A stretch of 64,000 nucleotides of DNA. It comes from Candidatus Nitrosotenuis aquarius (lineage in GTDB: Archaea; Thermoproteota; Nitrososphaeria; Nitrososphaerales; Nitrosopumilaceae). Of this stretch, positions 26,749 to 34,853 are shown piece after piece. Below the pieces are notes generated by a model. The model was not told where the DNA came from, made no database searches, and saw nothing but the letters and a program-made list of their open reading frames with translations. A program made the translations under genes and the position numbers. The stretch is from assembly GCF_002787055.1 (NCBI RefSeq), contig NZ_CP024808.1:186001-250000 (forward strand), read 5' to 3'. Each line of letters starts with the position of its first letter. Positions within the stretch are counted from its first letter, which is position 1.

Positions 26749-26955
26749 ATGCAAAAGTCCTTTGCCTTCTTTACGAGGATGGTCGACGAGCTGGTCCAAT
26801 TCTCCGACACTGATCCTGAACTAGCAGAAGGAATCAAGTGGCTTGATGCGCAGGCACAACAAAAAGGAATCACGTTTTACGAGATGGTGTTCCAAGTTTT
26901 GTACAAGCACGACATTACAAATCGCGCACAACAATGGCTCAACACTAGAAACTAG
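26749..26955 (+). CDS. small helical protein, paralogue of the gene at 37727
   Basis: 68 residues from ATG 26749. FFTRMVDELVQFSDTDPELAE and AQAQQKGITFYEMVF correspond to FMRQVDELVLSASPELQA and TAAQMSGRTFYDVY in the protein at 37727, so a small family exists. All-helical, acidic, no membrane segment. Its stop codon shares CTAG with the convergent basic protein at 26952. Confidence 0.65.
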   Translation: MQKSFAFFTRMVDELVQFSDTDPELAEGIKWLDAQAQQKGITFYEMVFQVLYKHDITNRAQQWLNTRN

Positions 26956-27104
26956 ATCTCGGATGCTTTTTTGAATTCTACTTTGTGATCTCCTGGAATG
27001 ACTTTGATCTTTGGCTCTATTCGTGGCTTTGATTTTTTCTTTGACTTGACAGGTGCCTTTTTCTTTTTTGGCTTGCCATAGTCAGAATATCTAATCCAGA
27101 CCAT
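26952..27104 (-). CDS. small basic protein, 50 aa
   Basis: Begins MVWIRYSDYGKPKKKKAP, then a Lys-rich stretch (VKSKKKSKPRIEPKIKV) and an ordered end, IPGDHKVEFKKASEI. The high lysine content suggests nucleic-acid or ribosome binding. It ends in the shared CTAG with the gene at 26749. No family recognised. Confidence 0.55.
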   Translation of the reverse strand: MVWIRYSDYGKPKKKKAPVKSKKKSKPRIEPKIKVIPGDHKVEFKKASEI

Positions 27105-27213
27105 TACTTACATTGCAAAAAATTCTCTAATAATTATTACCTTGAGCGGATCGCTGCACTTGGCTGCACAGTAAACGCCCCGCATATTAGCAGAATCTAC
27201 CAAAATCTCCATA

Positions 27214-28545
27214 ATGGACAGAAGCATCTTGATGGGCCTCTCTATCGTTGTTCTAGTGGGGATTGCAATTGTTACACTTGTTGCATTTCCTGCATCGCAG
27301 CACGTCTCATTTGCTGACAAGACTTCTGTCCTGCCTTCCCAGACAAGACACTATACCATAATTGCACAAGACACCACAATAGAGATTGCACCCGGAGTCC
27401 GCGTAGAGGCATGGACGTACAATGGTACAATACCTGGTCCCACAATACGCGCAACTGAGGGAGACCGAGTCATAATAGATTTTATCAACAACGGACATTT
27501 GCCTCACACGATACATCTGCACGGTGATCACAATGAGAAAAACGACGGCGTATTCCAAGAGGTGCTTCCAGGCCAATCCTACACGTATGACTTTGTAGCA
27601 GAGCCTGCAGGCGCATTCATGTATCACTGTCATGTGATGCCAGTCTCTGAGCACATTAGGAACGGCCTCTATGGGGCAATGATAATTGACCCCAAAGTAG
27701 CACCAGCGCCTGCGCGAGAGTTTGTCCTAGTCAAAGGCGAATATGACTTGGACGACCAAGAGTCATGGGAGCCGGACTATGTGTTCTTCAACGGCTATGC
27801 AGACCAGTACTGGAATAACCCACTGCAGGCAAAAACGGACGAGCTGGTCAGAATCTATTATGTGGACATGGGTGCAATGCCCGCATTTGGGTATCATATC
27901 CATGGGACAGTCTTTGATGCAATTGCGTCTGGAATATGGCAAAATCCACCGGTAAAGGCACAAACCTGGGAGGTCTCGCCAGGAAACGCAGCAATCTTTG
28001 AGGCAAGCTGGGAAGATCCAGGAAGATACTTGTTCCACCTGCACGGCTTGCCAGAAGAGCGTGGAACCATGGCGTACTTTGATGTGTCCGATGCATCTGA
28101 TGGCGCAATAGACGGAGTGGATGTTGCAAAAACAAAATCCATCTACATGTGGCAAGACCAGCTTGCACTATTGACAAGACTGCAGGCATCTGATACCGAC
28201 GGCACCGTTATACCATCATCTAGGCCAACGAGTACAGAGTCACATCAAAACCACTTTGCACAAACTCCTGCAACAATTCAGACCACAACATGTGAAATAG
28301 AAAATGGCTCTGCAATGAAATCAAGCAACAAATCATACTATCCTCAGCAAATCCAAGTAAACGCAGGAGACACAGTCCAGTGGAAAAACAGCGACAACTC
28401 CATTCACACTGTCACTGGGGAAGAATTTGACTCTGGAATGCTGATGGCGCAAGACACGTTTGAGTACACATTTGAGTCTGCGGGATTGTACGAATATTAC
28501 TGCACACTGCATCCCTGGATGAGAGGTGCAGTTCAAGTGATCTAG
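27214..28545 (+). CDS. two-domain multicopper oxidase fused to a C-terminal plastocyanin (NirK-like)
   Basis: 443 residues. Signal anchor 7-27. Cupredoxin domain 1 carries LPHTIHLHGDHNE and the copper cluster FMYHCHVMPVSEH; domain 2 carries FGYHIHGTVFD and YLFHLHGLPEERG. A Ser/Thr-rich linker (about 325-355) leads to a third, plastocyanin-type domain with SIHTVTGEEF and YYCTLHPWMRGAV. This architecture matches the NirK-like copper oxidases of ammonia-oxidising archaea; nitrite reductase activity is plausible, but the HxH pairs in both domains also fit a laccase-like trinuclear site. Acts outside the membrane. Confidence 0.85.
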   Translation: MDRSILMGLSIVVLVGIAIVTLVAFPASQHVSFADKTSVLPSQTRHYTIIAQDTTIEIAPGVRVEAWTYNGTIPGPTIRATEGDRVIIDFINNGHLPHTIHLHGDHNEKNDGVFQEVLPGQSYTYDFVAEPAGAFMYHCHVMPVSEHIRNGLYGAMIIDPKVAPAPAREFVLVKGEYDLDDQESWEPDYVFFNGYADQYWNNPLQAKTDELVRIYYVDMGAMPAFGYHIHGTVFDAIASGIWQNPPVKAQTWEVSPGNAAIFEASWEDPGRYLFHLHGLPEERGTMAYFDVSDASDGAIDGVDVAKTKSIYMWQDQLALLTRLQASDTDGTVIPSSRPTSTESHQNHFAQTPATIQTTTCEIENGSAMKSSNKSYYPQQIQVNAGDTVQWKNSDNSIHTVTGEEFDSGMLMAQDTFEYTFESAGLYEYYCTLHPWMRGAVQVI

Positions 28546-29060
28546 GCAGTAAACACGAGTGTGAACATTCTTGGGTTTGCGTCTATTTTGATTGGCTTTT
28601 CTAGGACGTCTCTGAATATTATCTCGAGTACTGTCTTGTGGTATAATGACCAGTTCTGGCCAAGATCGTGCTTTACAATGTAGGTATGGGTGTCGTTTTT
28701 GACATTGTGGTTTACCTCAAATCCGGACATTTGCATTCTTGTCTCAAACCACGAGGTAAATGACTCTAGGTTCATTGCGCCTTTCATGAATGTGGCAACA
28801 TCCTTTACTATTTCACTGCCGATTTTTTTTGCCATCTCTATTACCTCGTCTCCACTCAGCCTGCCAAAGAGCGAATCCAGGATAGGTCTTGCGACTGGAA
28901 CCATGCCGACCTTGGATTCAAACATGTCCCAATCTGTGTATCTTCTTAGGACTTGGTTTATCAAAACATTAAGGCTGATTCCTTGTTTTTCTGACTCGCG
29001 TCGAAGCTTTGCTAGAACCTCATTGTCAAGCCTAAATGAGATGGTGTCTGTTTTTCTCAT
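28542..29060 (-). CDS. ribbon-helix-helix DNA-binding protein
   Basis: 172 residues. Residues 1-45 (TDTISFRLDNEVLAKLRRES, then GISLNVLINQVLRRY) are a CopG/Arc-type ribbon-helix-helix. The remaining 120 residues form an unknown alpha/beta effector domain (MVPVARPILDSLFGRL, HDLGQNWSLYHKTVLEIIF). Its stop shares CTAG with the copper oxidase stop, and its start overlaps the upstream gene by four bases. Targets unknown. Confidence 0.75.
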   Translation of the reverse strand: MRKTDTISFRLDNEVLAKLRRESEKQGISLNVLINQVLRRYTDWDMFESKVGMVPVARPILDSLFGRLSGDEVIEMAKKIGSEIVKDVATFMKGAMNLESFTSWFETRMQMSGFEVNHNVKNDTHTYIVKHDLGQNWSLYHKTVLEIIFRDVLEKPIKIDANPRMFTLVFTA

Positions 29061-29488
29061 TTTGACGTCCTTGATACCAGCTGGGCCTTGATGAATCCTA
29101 CAAACTCTGGCTTGAACTTGTGGGAATTGTCATAAAACCATGACTTGTGCAGCTCTGACTCTAAAGTTATGATTGTGTTCCAGGTGTCGTGAATCTTTTT
29201 GTATCTGTCATGTACTGTGGCAGCTAGGTTCATTGCCATAAAGGCATATGATTCGTACGCAAAAAGCCTTGTGCCTGAAAATGATGTCTTGTAGTTGATG
29301 GTTTGTTGAGGATCTCTAAAGTCTGGGTTGTCTACTCCTGTTTTCATCAGCTCTGTGTACATTTTGTCAAGTGAGCTGTAAACAAAGTTGGCCTCTGACT
29401 TTTGCGCCGTAATTATTGAAATGGCAATTGCGGTAATCGATATTGTGATTGGCAGTATTGTTCCGATTACTGTATACTCTGGCGTCAT
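29057..29488 (-). CDS. membrane-anchored hypothetical protein, 143 aa
   Basis: Start taken at ATG 29488 because the preceding in-frame residues are implausible. A membrane helix at residues 6-26 (VIGTILPITISITAIAISII) is followed by a soluble helical domain with FVYSSLDKMYTELMKTG and FAYESYAFMAMNLAATVHDRY. It overlaps the ribbon-helix-helix gene by four bases (ATGA), so the two are translated together; a membrane signal feeding the regulator is inference. Confidence 0.65.
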   Translation of the reverse strand: MTPEYTVIGTILPITISITAIAISIITAQKSEANFVYSSLDKMYTELMKTGVDNPDFRDPQQTINYKTSFSGTRLFAYESYAFMAMNLAATVHDRYKKIHDTWNTIITLESELHKSWFYDNSHKFKPEFVGFIKAQLVSRTSK

Positions 29489-29505
29489 GATAAAAAAGAA
29501 GACTC

Positions 29506-29628
29506 CTAGCTTGTGACTAGGAATGCTCCTACTCCTGTTCCTACGCCAATTCCTAGGACAAAAAACAATGTATCCCAAGCAATGACTTTTTTGAATGGTG
29601 CGCGAATTTCGCGGTTCCAGTGACTCAT
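29506..29628 (-). CDS. small single-pass membrane protein, 40 aa
   Basis: MSHWNREIRAPFKKVIAWDT precedes one Gly-rich hydrophobic helix, LFFVLGIGVGTGVGAFLV. It ends 17 bases before the start of the membrane protein at 29488 on the same strand and is probably the first gene of that operon. The GxGxxxG spacing suggests helix packing with a partner. Confidence 0.5.
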   Translation of the reverse strand: MSHWNREIRAPFKKVIAWDTLFFVLGIGVGTGVGAFLVTS

Positions 29629-29708
29629 GTGTGTGATATGGCGTCAGAATTGATATTGTCTTGTCAGTAAGGTGTATGATTTATCAGCTAAGTTGTTGAT
29701 TTTTGTAT

Positions 29709-30893
29709 CTATTTTCTAAGATCGATTGGCTCGTACGTGCAGCCTTGCGGTCCGCAATACTTTCCGACATATACTGCCTTTGGTCTATACAATGCAGTCT
29801 TTGGCGCCGCCTGCGCAAATTTCTCCTCTATGACATGCGAGGTCCACCCTGCCACTCGAGATATTGCAAAGATTGGCGTGTTAAGATCTGGCGGAATCTT
29901 TAGCATGTAGTATAATGATGCGGAATACAAGTCAACGTTTGGGTAAATGTCGATTCCCTTTTGGCGCTTCATCTCGCGAATGGTAGTCTCTTCTACTGCC
30001 TGGGTGATATCATACCATGGCGCGCCTGTCTTTTTTGCCATTTTGCGTGATAGCTCCTTGAGGACCTGCGCTCTTGGGTCATACGTGCGGTATACTGCAT
30101 GGCCCATGCCCATTATCTTTTGGCCTTGGGCGATCCTTTCTTTGACCCAGGACTCTGCATTATCGACTGACTTGATTTCAAGCAACATCTTCATTACCTC
30201 ATAGTTTGCACCGCCGTGCAAGGGTCCAGACAATGCTCCAATTGCTGCGCTTACTGCAGAATACATGTGCGCACCAGTCGATGCTACCTCGCGTGCTGCA
30301 AACGTGGACGCGTTAAACGTGTGGTCTGCATGTAAAATCAGGCAAATATCAAAAATTCTCTCTGTTTCGGCGTCTGGCTTTTCGCCCACAAGCATGTTTA
30401 GAAAATTTGCCGCATGGGATAGCCTTGGGTCTGGGTCTACAATGTCTTTTCCCGTGCGGACTCGCTCCCAGCTTGCGACTATTGTTGGTGTCTTTGATAT
30501 TAGAGATATGGCGCTCTGATAGTTTACCTCCTGCTCGTTTGCACCTTTATCATCATAGTACCCTGACAGTGCAACTACAAATGCCTGCATCATTACCATC
30601 GGGTCGGCGTTTTTCTTCCAGTTTCTCATGTTGGACTGCATCTGGCGCGGCATGTCGCGCGCATCAATCAGCCTTTGCTTGAACTCGTCAAGCTCTGACT
30701 TTGTTGGGAGCTTGTCGTTGAGCAACAGATATGCAGTCTCCTCGTAGGTCGAGTTTTTTGTCAGATCCAAAATGTCGTATCCGCGATAGATCAGCTTGCC
30801 GTGCTCGCCGTCAATGTCGGATATTTTGGTGTCTGCCACTTCAATGTCGCGCAGGCCTATGTTTTTTGTCTCCAATTCGGCCTTTCTGCCCAA
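29709..30893 (-). CDS. gltA: citrate synthase
   Basis: 394 residues. Condenses oxaloacetate and acetyl-CoA. Active-site landmarks: LHADHTFNASTFAAREVAST, GPLHGGANYEVMKM and GMGHAVYRTYDPRA with the catalytic histidines, and DLYSASLYYMLKIP with the aspartate. The length is that of the short archaeal/Gram-positive-type enzyme; 2-methylcitrate synthase is the main alternative. Single gene. Confidence 0.93.
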   Translation of the reverse strand: MGRKAELETKNIGLRDIEVADTKISDIDGEHGKLIYRGYDILDLTKNSTYEETAYLLLNDKLPTKSELDEFKQRLIDARDMPRQMQSNMRNWKKNADPMVMMQAFVVALSGYYDDKGANEQEVNYQSAISLISKTPTIVASWERVRTGKDIVDPDPRLSHAANFLNMLVGEKPDAETERIFDICLILHADHTFNASTFAAREVASTGAHMYSAVSAAIGALSGPLHGGANYEVMKMLLEIKSVDNAESWVKERIAQGQKIMGMGHAVYRTYDPRAQVLKELSRKMAKKTGAPWYDITQAVEETTIREMKRQKGIDIYPNVDLYSASLYYMLKIPPDLNTPIFAISRVAGWTSHVIEEKFAQAAPKTALYRPKAVYVGKYCGPQGCTYEPIDLRK

Positions 30894-30931
30894 AAATTAC
30901 CTATTAAGTTTATGCAGGAAATTTGAAAATC

Positions 30932-31588
30932 CTACTTGAAGATTCGATTTCCGGTAAACTCTCCGCCGATTGTTATTTCCCCTACCGATCCTGACACTTG
31001 TCCTCTGATCAAATCACTGGTGACTGTTCCCCTGACGTCTAGTAGGCCCAGCTTGCCGGAAAACCCGGAACCAAAAATCTTGGCATCAACTGAGCCTAGT
31101 GGGGCTAGGCCTTCCTCAGAGCACACCTGCATGTTTCTTCCGCCTGTGACTTTGAAATTTGTTATCTCTGCTCCACCTCTGACGATGTTTCCGGTTTGGG
31201 TCAATGTCATCCCAAAGTTTCCTTGGTACTGGCAAGCCTCGCGATATGATCCCAAGTTGGGATCCCAATAATCAAAAGATGCAGACCATGTTGCAATTCC
31301 TTCCCACTTGCCAGACATGTCCAAGGACGTAGTCGAGCCTTGGGTATGAAGTTTTGGCTTGACTGGTTGCGGCTTTGCTGGCTTTATTGATTTTGTTAGG
31401 TTTTTTGGCTCTGATTCCTGTTTTGGCTTGAGTGGTTGAAATCCCGGCTTGAGCTTCTTTTTTTCCGCAGTCTTGGTTTTTTTCTTGGTGTCTTTTTGCT
31501 CGGCAAATGCTGAATCCGATGTTGATGCACTAAGTAACAACATTGCACCTAGAAATACTGCAAGCACACTGCGATTCAAGCAAGTCAC
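30932..31588 (-). CDS. secreted hypothetical protein with Lys/Pro linker
   Basis: 218 residues: signal peptide 1-29 (AVFLGAMLLLSASTSDSAFA), then a Lys/Pro-rich linker of about 60 residues, then a beta-rich domain with MSGKWEGIATWSASFDYWD, CQYQGNFGMTLTQTGN and two cysteines (C118 and C156 region) likely disulphide-bonded. The last segment is a series of Gly-rich strands. Extracellular, unknown function. Confidence 0.65.
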   Translation of the reverse strand: MTCLNRSVLAVFLGAMLLLSASTSDSAFAEQKDTKKKTKTAEKKKLKPGFQPLKPKQESEPKNLTKSIKPAKPQPVKPKLHTQGSTTSLDMSGKWEGIATWSASFDYWDPNLGSYREACQYQGNFGMTLTQTGNIVRGGAEITNFKVTGGRNMQVCSEEGLAPLGSVDAKIFGSGFSGKLGLLDVRGTVTSDLIRGQVSGSVGEITIGGEFTGNRIFK

Positions 31589-31751
31589 AATTTTCTTTAA
31601 TTGATTTAAGACTTGGTCACATTATCAGACTTGATATCGTGAAAATTTCAGTGATGGTTGTGGCCTTGAAAATCATGATCAGTCTTAAATAATATTTTGC
31701 CGTAATTATTTCCGACGAGAAACTGCCATATCTGCGTCGTAGACTTGGCAG

Positions 31752-31889
31752 ATGGGAAAACACATGTTATTGGAAAATACTACTTCGTTGTGGTTTTCCA
31801 CCGTGTTCTCGTCTGTTTTGTTTGGTATGGTATTGATTGGCTCTAAATATACACAAAAAATTTGTTCGCGGTTTATGAGGAATTATTGA
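31752..31889 (+). CDS. small single-pass membrane protein, 45 aa
   Basis: MGKHMLLENTTSLWF leads into one hydrophobic helix (STVFSSVLFGMVLIG) and a basic tail, KYTQKICSRFMRNY. It lies in the 294-base gap between the secreted protein and the MEDS regulator; a TATA-like TTAAATAATATT sits near 31685-31696. The rest of the gap (31589-31751) shows only A+T-rich promoter-like sequence. Its end overlaps the MEDS gene by seven bases. Confidence 0.45.
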   Translation: MGKHMLLENTTSLWFSTVFSSVLFGMVLIGSKYTQKICSRFMRNY

Positions 31890-32677
31890 ATATAATCTAA
31901 ACCCATCTTGTGTAAAAATGAACTGATGCTATCGAATTTATTCACAAATTCTCTTCCTTTATCGGTTATAGTTAGGGGGTCTCTTTGAATTAATTTTCTT
32001 TCTCTCATCTCATCAAGGTATTTGGTAAATTTATCATATGATAGATTACTCTTACCTTGAATTCTTGTCTGAACTGCATTTTCACCTGCTTCGCCTATTG
32101 CAACAAGTATGTCGAAATAGATTTCCAACTTGTTTCGTCTAAGTTGTTTTAGCGGTCTTGATGTTTCTTTGATTATGTCTGAGTGAAAGTCGTACAATCT
32201 ACCTCGGCTTTCTGGATTTAGGATGCCGATTGACTCTGACATGTATGCACATAATGCTGTGATTGGCAAATCAAACCCCATTCCTAATATTTTTTCACAT
32301 TCAAAGAATCTTTCCACATGGTCGTCTCTGAAAAATACTGTCTTATCTCCAAAAATCCTTATCCCAGTTTTTTTATCGTCTTTTGCCTGTTTTACGATAT
32401 CGTGCATTCTATTCAATAAATCATTAGAATCAAATTTGTCCTTTGGGAAATACCACTTGTTAGAATTCAAAATGACTGCGTTTTTTTCTTTTTCAAGTTT
32501 TTTCAAATCTATTCTGTAGTTTTTTTCCATTTGCTGTTTGAAGCTATTCTCCTCATCGTCTATGAGTATGATGATCTCATTTTGTTTGATACCTTCGATT
32601 AGGAATTCAGATGCATGTTTTATTTTTGATTCGAGATTAGAATAAATTAGTAAATTATGAACATTTTCTAATCCCAC
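31883..32677 (-). CDS. MEDS-domain sensor with C-terminal winged helix
   Basis: 264 residues. The first 160 (HNLLIYSNLESKIKHASEFL, QNEIIILIDDEENSFKQQ, GIRIFGDKTVFFRD, LPITALCAYMSESIG) match the MEDS/DcmR-type sensory domain, a RecA-like fold found in methanogen and methylotroph regulators. The C-terminal 80 residues (FDILVAIGEAGENAVQTRI, YDKFTKYLDEMRERKLI, LTITDKGREF) are a winged helix. Probably a soluble transcription regulator. It begins the A+T-rich block and is followed upstream by the seven-helix protein on the same strand. Confidence 0.78.
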   Translation of the reverse strand: MGLENVHNLLIYSNLESKIKHASEFLIEGIKQNEIIILIDDEENSFKQQMEKNYRIDLKKLEKEKNAVILNSNKWYFPKDKFDSNDLLNRMHDIVKQAKDDKKTGIRIFGDKTVFFRDDHVERFFECEKILGMGFDLPITALCAYMSESIGILNPESRGRLYDFHSDIIKETSRPLKQLRRNKLEIYFDILVAIGEAGENAVQTRIQGKSNLSYDKFTKYLDEMRERKLIQRDPLTITDKGREFVNKFDSISSFLHKMGLDYIQ

Positions 32678-32708
32678 TTCCTTATTGTGTGGTTTTTATA
32701 GATAAATC

Positions 32709-33413
32709 TTAGCTTTGAATTTTAGTAGTTGATATGCCTGCTTTATTCTTGACAAAAACTGACCAAACCAAAATGAATAATCCTACATCTCTTAATATGT
32801 TGGATGCAATCCTTGCAGCAACACTACCGTCGATTGAAAAAATTAACACCGAAAATTGACCCATTAGGAGAATCATAAATGCAAAGGGGACATGAATTGG
32901 ACCATTCTTTTGAGCTACATATTGTAATGAAGATTTTACTATGTATGCAAGTATGATTACATTGAATAGCCTGAATAAAAAGTTGGATTGATTGGCTATT
33001 GTTGGGCCAGGTAATTGCATTGTGATGTTGGTCAAAAATAACACAATTCCAGTCATGATGAATGCCGCAATTCCAATCTTTAACAAGGGAATTTGTTGAT
33101 CTTGTTTGCTACGATAATGATATGTTAATGCAATAAAAACAAAACCAGCTGATAGAAAAATCAACCGATACCAGTACAGTAAGTTATACTGACTTGATTC
33201 AAGAATTGGCCCAAATGTTGCTGTTATTAGCAAGAAAAAATCACCAAGAGCTATACTTGCAAAACCAATGACGAGTCCTAGCAAAAATTGACTCTGTGCG
33301 ATTTTGTACATTTTAAATGACTGCCCGGCAAAAATGCTTGCCAAAACAATTGAAATTATGCTTGTGGGCAGCAATACATGTGCAAGTGCAGAGTGATCAA
33401 TCAACAACTCCAT
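32709..33413 (-). CDS. seven-helix membrane protein
   Basis: 234 residues with seven hydrophobic segments (for example TSIISIVLASIFAG, QFLLGLVIGFASIALGDFF, LIFLSAGFVFIAL, IGIAAFIMTGIVLFL) and a short cytoplasmic tail. This resembles free-standing sensory membrane modules of archaeal kinases, with no output domain attached. Same strand as and 31 bases upstream of the MEDS regulator, divergent from the two-component operon at 33529. A receptor role is inference. Confidence 0.65.
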   Translation of the reverse strand: MELLIDHSALAHVLLPTSIISIVLASIFAGQSFKMYKIAQSQFLLGLVIGFASIALGDFFLLITATFGPILESSQYNLLYWYRLIFLSAGFVFIALTYHYRSKQDQQIPLLKIGIAAFIMTGIVLFLTNITMQLPGPTIANQSNFLFRLFNVIILAYIVKSSLQYVAQKNGPIHVPFAFMILLMGQFSVLIFSIDGSVAARIASNILRDVGLFILVWSVFVKNKAGISTTKIQS

Positions 33414-33528
33414 ACTGATCTAGTTGTTATGCGAAATTATTGATAATAAGACAAACTCCCCATGGGACATATCATAATATGTATTGAGTTGAGCAAGTCC
33501 TTTTAATCAGAATTTGATCTAACCACTA

Positions 33529-33900
33529 ATGTCGAATTCACAAAAAAAAGTACTCGTCATAGACGATAATGAAAGCATAACGAAATTATTGGCTAGTTAT
33601 CTAAAAATTAAAAAACATGATTGTGTTTATACAAACAATTCTATCACGGGCCTAAGTTTAATCCAGCAGCAGCAATTTGATGTCGTTCTTCTTGATATTG
33701 CAATGCCTGAGTTATCGGGCCTAGAGATTCTAGAACAATTGGATAAAAAAAATAAAATCAGGGAAAATCGAATTTATCTATTTACGGCAACACCAAATCA
33801 TCGCTCAGAGATAGAAAAATGGCTAGGTCGCGGTCTTAGTGGTTATCTAAGAAAACCGATCAAACTACAAGATCTAGTACAGATTATTGAATCACAATGA
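33529..33900 (+). CDS. single-domain response regulator
   Basis: 123 residues. D12-D13 in LVIDDNESITK, phospho-acceptor D56 in VVLLDIAMPELSG, the Thr of YLFTATPN and the Lys of YLRKPIKL complete a functional receiver. First gene of a four-gene operon with the membrane protease and two kinases; eight bases separate it from the protease start. Phosphorylation by one of these kinases is likely but not shown. Confidence 0.9.
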   Translation: MSNSQKKVLVIDDNESITKLLASYLKIKKHDCVYTNNSITGLSLIQQQQFDVVLLDIAMPELSGLEILEQLDKKNKIRENRIYLFTATPNHRSEIEKWLGRGLSGYLRKPIKLQDLVQIIESQ

Positions 33901-33908
33901 TGATGTGA

Positions 33909-34853
33909 ATGGATGACCACAGACACATACTAAATGAAAAAGAACAGGAGAAAATTCTTCTTGAAGCAAACATCCAAGAGCTTGACAATGAGGCCCAAAA
34001 ACTAAGAGCGAAAACACAAGATCTTGAAAAAAATCTCGATCAAAAAATACATCAATGTAATGAATTAGAGCAAGAAAAGATCCTTCTTGTAGAAAACATA
34101 CACCAAAATCGTTTCACAAAAAAACATTATTTATTGATAGTAGCCATCTCTGCTTTCATAATACCTGTCGTTGTATTTTCTACCCCACTAAAATCGTACG
34201 AGTCTGAATTAACATCAAAATACGTAATAGAAAATTTACGTGGAGATACAATTGACACATGGATCGCTTGGAAAATTCCAGACGGCACGGCTCTGGATGT
34301 GAATATAATTGGTGAAGACAAAATTTCTTCGGATAAAATTACCGCAATAAAGAATTCGATTTTATCTGATGCCGTACTGGAAATTGATGACTCTCTTTTA
34401 CATAAGGGTCCTAAGGGAATTGTTTCAAAATACTATGATGGGTGGAAAGGAGCATTAGTGAAAGCTTCAGAAACTCCAACATCATTACATATCCCAACAA
34501 AATTCAGTATTATTCAGTCAAATACTGGAGAAGGCGATATTATAATAAAACTAACAAATGAGCGAAATACTGATGGTTATACTGGATATACAAAATCTGT
34601 TGTAGAGGATAATCAAATTCTAAAATCCACCATAACGATATACAACGTGGACAATCTGACCGTAGATGAATTAAGCACAATAGCCAGACATGAATTTGGA
34701 CATGCGTTAGGCCTTGCACATTCTACTGCTCCAGAAGACCTAATGGCGCCCACAATCATATCTGCGTATCCATACATATCTGAATGCAATATTGACGCAA
34801 TTGTCTCACTGTATGATGGAAATCAATCTGGCCGCGTGAGATGTGAAAAATGA
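33909..34853 (+). CDS. membrane-anchored metzincin metalloprotease with cytoplasmic coiled coil
   Basis: 314 residues. Residues 8-65 form a coiled coil with the repeated phrase EQEKILL (12-18 and 54-60). A membrane helix follows (73-91, HYLLIVAISAFIIPVVVF), then an outside domain ending in the zinc motif HEFGHALGLAH (H261, E262, H265, H271) and a Met-turn DLMAP, the matrixin/archaemetzincin-like signature. The segment NLRGDTIDTWIAWKIPDGTA begins the catalytic fold. It overlaps the Cache kinase by four bases. A protease between a receiver and two kinases is unusual; substrate unknown. Confidence 0.82.
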   Translation: MDDHRHILNEKEQEKILLEANIQELDNEAQKLRAKTQDLEKNLDQKIHQCNELEQEKILLVENIHQNRFTKKHYLLIVAISAFIIPVVVFSTPLKSYESELTSKYVIENLRGDTIDTWIAWKIPDGTALDVNIIGEDKISSDKITAIKNSILSDAVLEIDDSLLHKGPKGIVSKYYDGWKGALVKASETPTSLHIPTKFSIIQSNTGEGDIIIKLTNERNTDGYTGYTKSVVEDNQILKSTITIYNVDNLTVDELSTIARHEFGHALGLAHSTAPEDLMAPTIISAYPYISECNIDAIVSLYDGNQSGRVRCEK

